In this document: positions 60,919-64,000 of the stretch, one piece after another
How positions within the stretch are numbered: position 1 is the first letter of the stretch
Layout of the letters: every line of letters starts with the position of its first letter
NCBI GenBank assembly: GCA_024134725.1
Contig: CP099863.1
Location: 1,297,501-1,361,500 of the forward strand
Direction: 5' to 3'
Length of the DNA: 64,000 bases
DNA from: Bacillus sp. 1780r2a1
GTDB lineage: Bacteria; Bacillota; Bacilli; Bacillales; Bacillaceae_H
The notes under the pieces: generated by a model
Databases searched by the model: none
What the model was told of the DNA's origin: nothing
Seen by the model: only the letters and a program-made list of their open reading frames with translations
Made by a program: the position numbers and the translations under genes

Positions 60919-61809
60919 ATGCAATTAGTAGAATGTCGCATGCTTGTCGTATTAGCCCAAGAATTAAATATGAGAAAAGCAGCTGAGCGCTTATTTGTAT
61001 CGCAGCCAGCTCTATCGCAGCGCCTGCAAACAATTGAACGGGCATGGGATACTCAAATTTTTATCCGTTCCCAAAAAGGTCTTTCTTTAACACCAGCTGG
61101 TGAAAAGATTGTGCAGTTTGCAAAGGAAGTTGTTGAAAAAGAAGACCAAGTAAAGGAAGATCTACATCATTTAGACACGGAAGTATACGGGACGTTAAAG
61201 CTCGCTGTAGCCTCTATTATTGGCCAGCATTGGTTGCCAGCGGTTTTAAAAAAGTATATGGATAAATATCCTCATGCAAAAATTTCCCTTGTAACGGGTT
61301 GGAGCAGTGAAATGCTTCGCTATATTTATGAAGATGAAGTACATATTGGAATTATTCGGGGAAACCCAGAATGGAAAGGTGTAAAGGAACACCTATTTAC
61401 GGACCCTTTGTATTTAGTAGATACTGAAATTGAAGATGCTTCTGAGGTGCCGAATAATGATCGACCGTTTATTCAATTTAAAAGTGATTCTACTTACTAT
61501 CAAGAAATACTCGATTGGTGGCATAGAGAGTTTCATACAACTCCAAAACGAACAATTGTTGTAGACCAAATTGAGACGTGTAAGCAAATGGCTCTAAATG
61601 GTCTTGGTTTTGCCATTTTACCGTCAATTGCTGTGAAAGATGCCCAGCATTTACATCGGATTCCACTATTAAAAGAAAATAAAGAACCAATCACTAGAGA
61701 TACTTGGCTAGTAGGATATGAGTCAGCGTTTAAGCTGAAACAAGTGCGTGCATTTATGGAAATTGTCAAAGAGTATATTAAAGAACAGCAAGAAAAAGAG
61801 CTATCATAA
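60919..61809 (+). CDS. ccpC: LysR-type catabolite regulator CcpC
   Basis: CcpC represses citrate synthase and aconitase genes and responds to citrate. The 296-residue protein has the N-terminal HTH (MLVVLAQELNMRKAAERLFV, SQPALSQRLQTIE) and the citrate-sensing domain with GTLKLAVASIIGQHWLP, 'VTGWSSEMLRYIYEDEVHIG' and FIQFKSDSTYY. It follows the B. subtilis CcpC closely through its length. ATG after GAGAGGAATAGCAAA. Monocistronic. No TCA-cycle target gene lies in the window. Confidence 0.95.
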   Translation: MQLVECRMLVVLAQELNMRKAAERLFVSQPALSQRLQTIERAWDTQIFIRSQKGLSLTPAGEKIVQFAKEVVEKEDQVKEDLHHLDTEVYGTLKLAVASIIGQHWLPAVLKKYMDKYPHAKISLVTGWSSEMLRYIYEDEVHIGIIRGNPEWKGVKEHLFTDPLYLVDTEIEDASEVPNNDRPFIQFKSDSTYYQEILDWWHREFHTTPKRTIVVDQIETCKQMALNGLGFAILPSIAVKDAQHLHRIPLLKENKEPITRDTWLVGYESAFKLKQVRAFMEIVKEYIKEQQEKELS

Positions 61810-61928
61810 TGCATCTGCGCATTACGTGAAGAAATGAGAAAATTACGTGACTTCTAACTTGTCATGTGGAACTCATTTTGTTACATTAGTAAAATGAAGC
61901 AAATGCTAACTTAGGAGGAATACATAAT

Positions 61929-62645
61929 ATGAAAATGATGGATGCAAACGAAATTATTTCATTTATTCAAAACAGCACAAAATCAACACCTGTAAAAGTA
62001 TATGTGAAAGGTGATTTAGAAGGAATCGACTTCGGCGCTTCTTCTAAAACATTCGTAACTGGTAATACAGGTGTTGTATTCGGTGAGTGGAAAGACATTC
62101 AAGCAGCAATTCAAGCAAACGAAGGAAAAGTAGAAGACTACGTTATCGAAAACGATCGTCGTAATTCTGCAATTCCACTTTTAGATATGAAAAATATCAA
62201 AGCGCGCATTGAGCCAGGTGCAATCATTCGCGACCAAGTCGAGATTGGAGACAACGCTGTTATTATGATGGGTGCTTCAATCAACATCGGTTCTGTAATC
62301 GGTGAAGGTACAATGATTGATATGAACGTTGTAATGGGTGGACGTGCAACAGTAGGTAAAAACTGTCATATCGGTGCGGGTTCAGTGTTAGCTGGCGTAA
62401 TTGAGCCACCTTCTGCAAAGCCAGTTGTTGTTGAAGATGACGTTGTGATTGGTGCAAACGCAGTTGTTCTAGAAGGCGTAACAGTGGGTAAAGGTGCAGT
62501 TGTTGCTGCTGGCGCAATCGTAGTTGAAGACGTACCTCCATATACGGTAGTAGCAGGTACACCAGCTCGCGTTATTAAAGAAATTGACGAAAAAACAAAA
62601 TCAAAAACTGAAATTAAACAAGAGCTTCGTCAACTAAACGACTAA
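61929..62645 (+). CDS. dapH: Tetrahydrodipicolinate N-acetyltransferase DapH
   Basis: DapH acetylates tetrahydrodipicolinate, the first step of the N-acetyl diaminopimelate branch. The 238-residue protein has an N-terminal helical part ([16 protein letters not shown]) and then a left-handed beta-helix of hexapeptide repeats (about 90-215), rich in V/I-G-x-x motifs such as [30 protein letters not shown] and [20 protein letters not shown] after AGGAGGAATACATAAT. Followed by dapL 65 bases later in the same operon; PatA (45475) does the next step. Confidence 0.97.
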   Translation: MKMMDANEIISFIQNSTKSTPVKVYVKGDLEGIDFGASSKTFVTGNTGVVFGEWKDIQAAIQANEGKVEDYVIENDRRNSAIPLLDMKNIKARIEPGAIIRDQVEIGDNAVIMMGASINIGSVIGEGTMIDMNVVMGGRATVGKNCHIGAGSVLAGVIEPPSAKPVVVEDDVVIGANAVVLEGVTVGKGAVVAAGAIVVEDVPPYTVVAGTPARVIKEIDEKTKSKTEIKQELRQLND

Positions 62646-62710
62646 TAAGCGAAAGACACAGAAAGCGTGGGCAACCACGCTTTCTTAACTATAAGGAGGA
62701 TTCATGGCAC

Positions 62711-63838
62711 GTGGACATTTCTCAATTTGCTGCTTTGCGCAGAGAATTACATAAAATACCTGAGTTAGGATTTCAAGAATTGAAAACACAAGCGTTTTTA
62801 TTGCGCTATATTGAAAGTCTTCCTCAAGAACATCTTGAAATTAAAACGTGGAAAACCGGTATCTTTGTAAAGGTCAAAGGGAAAAAACCAACAAAAACAA
62901 TCGGCTACCGAGCTGATATTGATGGCCTCCCAATTACGGAAGAAACCGAGTATGAGTTTTCGTCCACTCATGAAGGTTTAATGCATGCATGTGGTCATGA
63001 TTTTCACATGAGTATTGGTTTAGGAATCTTAACACACTTTGCAAGTTACCCAATTGATGATCATTTGCTGTTTATCTTTCAACCTGCAGAAGAGGGTCCA
63101 GGTGGGGCTCAGCCAATGCTTGAAAGCGAGATTATGAAAGAGTGGAAGCCTGACCAAATTGTGGCGCTACACATTGCCCCTGAATATCCAGTAGGATCAA
63201 TTGCAGTAAAAGAAGGTCTTTTATTTGCGAACACATCTGAACTGTTTATTGATTTAAAAGGAAAAGGGGGACATGCAGCATACCCGCATAATACAAATGA
63301 TATGGTAGTCGCTGCTTGTCAATTGGTTTCTCAACTGCAAACGATAGTGGCTAGAAACGTTGATCCATTAGATAGTGCCGTAATTACCGTTGGAAAAATT
63401 ACTGCTGGAACGGTTCAAAATATTATTGCTGAGCGTGCTCACATTGAAGGGACCATTCGTACTTTATCTCCTGAGTCAATGGCACGTGTAAAAGAGCGAA
63501 TTGAGGCTATTGTAAAAGGTGTGGAAGTAGGTTATCAGTGCGAGACAGTCATTGATTATGGTTGCATGTATCATCAAGTCTACAATGATCATGACATGAC
63601 AAAGGAATTTATGACATTTGCGAGAGCCCAAGAAGAAGTAGAGGTTATTGATTGTCAAAAAGCGATGACGGGAGAAGATTTCGGTTATATGCTAAAAGAG
63701 ATTCCAGGCTTTATGTTTTGGCTTGGGGTAAATTCTCCGTATGGCCTTCATCATTCAAAGCTTCAGCCAGATGAAAAAGCAATTGAGGTGGCCATTTCTC
63801 TTATCACTAGCTACTTTGAAATGAAAGGCAACGCATAA
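62711..63838 (+). CDS. dapL: N-acetyldiaminopimelate deacetylase DapL
   Basis: DapL (YkuR) removes the acetyl group to give L,L-diaminopimelate. The 375-residue M20-family metallopeptidase has the metal ligands in [10 protein letters not shown], the EEGPGGAQP catalytic glutamates, and '[19 protein letters not shown]' in the dimerisation/lid domain, plus MTGEDFGYM with the late glutamate. The start is GTG 62711, with TAAGGAGG eleven bases before; the ATG at 62704 is out of frame. Last gene of dapH-dapL, ended by a strong terminator. Confidence 0.95.
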   Translation: MDISQFAALRRELHKIPELGFQELKTQAFLLRYIESLPQEHLEIKTWKTGIFVKVKGKKPTKTIGYRADIDGLPITEETEYEFSSTHEGLMHACGHDFHMSIGLGILTHFASYPIDDHLLFIFQPAEEGPGGAQPMLESEIMKEWKPDQIVALHIAPEYPVGSIAVKEGLLFANTSELFIDLKGKGGHAAYPHNTNDMVVAACQLVSQLQTIVARNVDPLDSAVITVGKITAGTVQNIIAERAHIEGTIRTLSPESMARVKERIEAIVKGVEVGYQCETVIDYGCMYHQVYNDHDMTKEFMTFARAQEEVEVIDCQKAMTGEDFGYMLKEIPGFMFWLGVNSPYGLHHSKLQPDEKAIEVAISLITSYFEMKGNA

Positions 63839-63839
63839 G

Positions 63840-63872
63840 AAAACCCCGGAAGCTTCCGGGGTTTTTTATTAT
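63840..63872. terminator. Bidirectional terminator between dapL and the MscS gene
   Basis: AAAACCCCGGAAG/CTTCCGGGGTTTT, a perfect stem with a minimal loop, between convergent genes. Confidence 0.93.
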
Positions 63873-64000
63873 CCGTTATCTTTAGCAAGCTGTGTTGATT
63901 CGCCATTCGACTTTTCAACGTATACTTGGTGTGGGAACGGGATTTCAATTCCATGCGTGTCAAAAGCTTCTTTAAACGCTTTACGAAGCTTACGTTCTAC
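63869..64000 (-). CDS. ykuT: Small-conductance mechanosensitive channel, MscS family (C-terminal end; YkuT)
   Basis: The frame runs off the right edge; only the last 43 residues are present. They include 'RKAFKEAFDTHGIEIPFPHQ' and a short tail EKSNGESTQLAKDNG. The motif G-I-E-I-P-F-P is characteristic of the end of the MscS cytoplasmic domain. Position right after dapL matches B. subtilis ykuT (with ykuS missing between). The membrane part lies outside the window. Confidence 0.85.
   Translation of the reverse strand, partial: VERKLRKAFKEAFDTHGIEIPFPHQVYVEKSNGESTQLAKDNG

Noticed and set aside
62281-62562. Minus-strand Leu/Gln/Arg-rich frame inside dapH
   Set aside because: The odd composition is the mirror of the hexapeptide-repeat coding strand, so it is a shadow.

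Overview
The window looks like chromosome of a Bacillaceae member very close to Priestia (Bacillus) megaterium. It is AT-rich and low-GC, with strong Shine-Dalgarno sequences, frequent GTG/TTG starts and many intrinsic terminators. The glucose 1-dehydrogenase closely resembles the classical B. megaterium enzyme. Spore-related genes are present: the tail of a GerAB-type germination permease, a SleB-type hydrolase and glucose dehydrogenase. Gene order follows the ykvI-to-ykuT stretch of Bacillus subtilis (queCDEF, ykvS, ykvT, glcT-ptsGHI, ykwC, patA, cheV, ykyB, ykuD, ykuE, ykuF/fadH, ykuI, ykuJ, ccpC, dapH, dapL, ykuT) with blocks inserted and lost. I saw no rRNA, tRNA, CRISPR array, prophage or intact insertion sequence.

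Layout. 1-3100: end of a germination permease, then a preQ1 riboswitch and queCDEF (queuosine precursor synthesis). 3160-7660: a Rossmann-fold protein, small unknowns, ykvS, a patatin-like lipase and a LysM-SleB wall hydrolase. 7660-8440: gene-free stretch holding an orphan promoter-hairpin-terminator unit. 8440-15000: transporters (AtoE-type, purine, CstA), small membrane proteins and a HAD phosphatase. 15100-20600: SAM-riboswitch-controlled yitJ-metH. 20800-23000: aldo/keto reductase and YkvI. 23000-25800: FMN riboswitch and ribE-ribBA-ribH, without ribD. 27000-32200: glcT, RAT/terminator antitermination leader, ptsG-ptsH-ptsI.

32400-44200 is the accessory part: lrgAB-like genes, an NCS2 permease divergent from a twin-arginine-signal CodA-like amidohydrolase that is followed by its own tatA-tatC and a DeoR-family regulator, then hxlB/hxlA/hxlR (formaldehyde detoxification by the ribulose monophosphate route), a LysR regulator, an unknown gene, an atypical SDR and a nitroreductase. 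44350-64000 returns to the conserved backbone: ykwC, patA, an IDEAL-domain protein, cheV, ykyB, glcU-gdh, ykuD, ppx-ppk, ykuE, fadH with a FadR-like operator, ykuI (EAL domain), glutaredoxin, ykuJ, ccpC, dapH-dapL and the tail of an MscS channel.

How the genes work together. PatA, DapH and DapL are three steps of the N-acetyl branch of diaminopimelate/lysine synthesis. GlcT senses glucose through the PTS and lets ptsGHI transcription pass its terminator. YitJ and MetH make methionine from homocysteine under SAM control. The most interesting unit is 33.9-38.8 kb: a putative exported cytosine-deaminase-like enzyme, a private Tat translocase, a nucleobase permease and a DeoR regulator, with 10-bp-phased repeats in the divergent promoter. 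A second Tat-signal protein, YkuE, lies 18 kb downstream.
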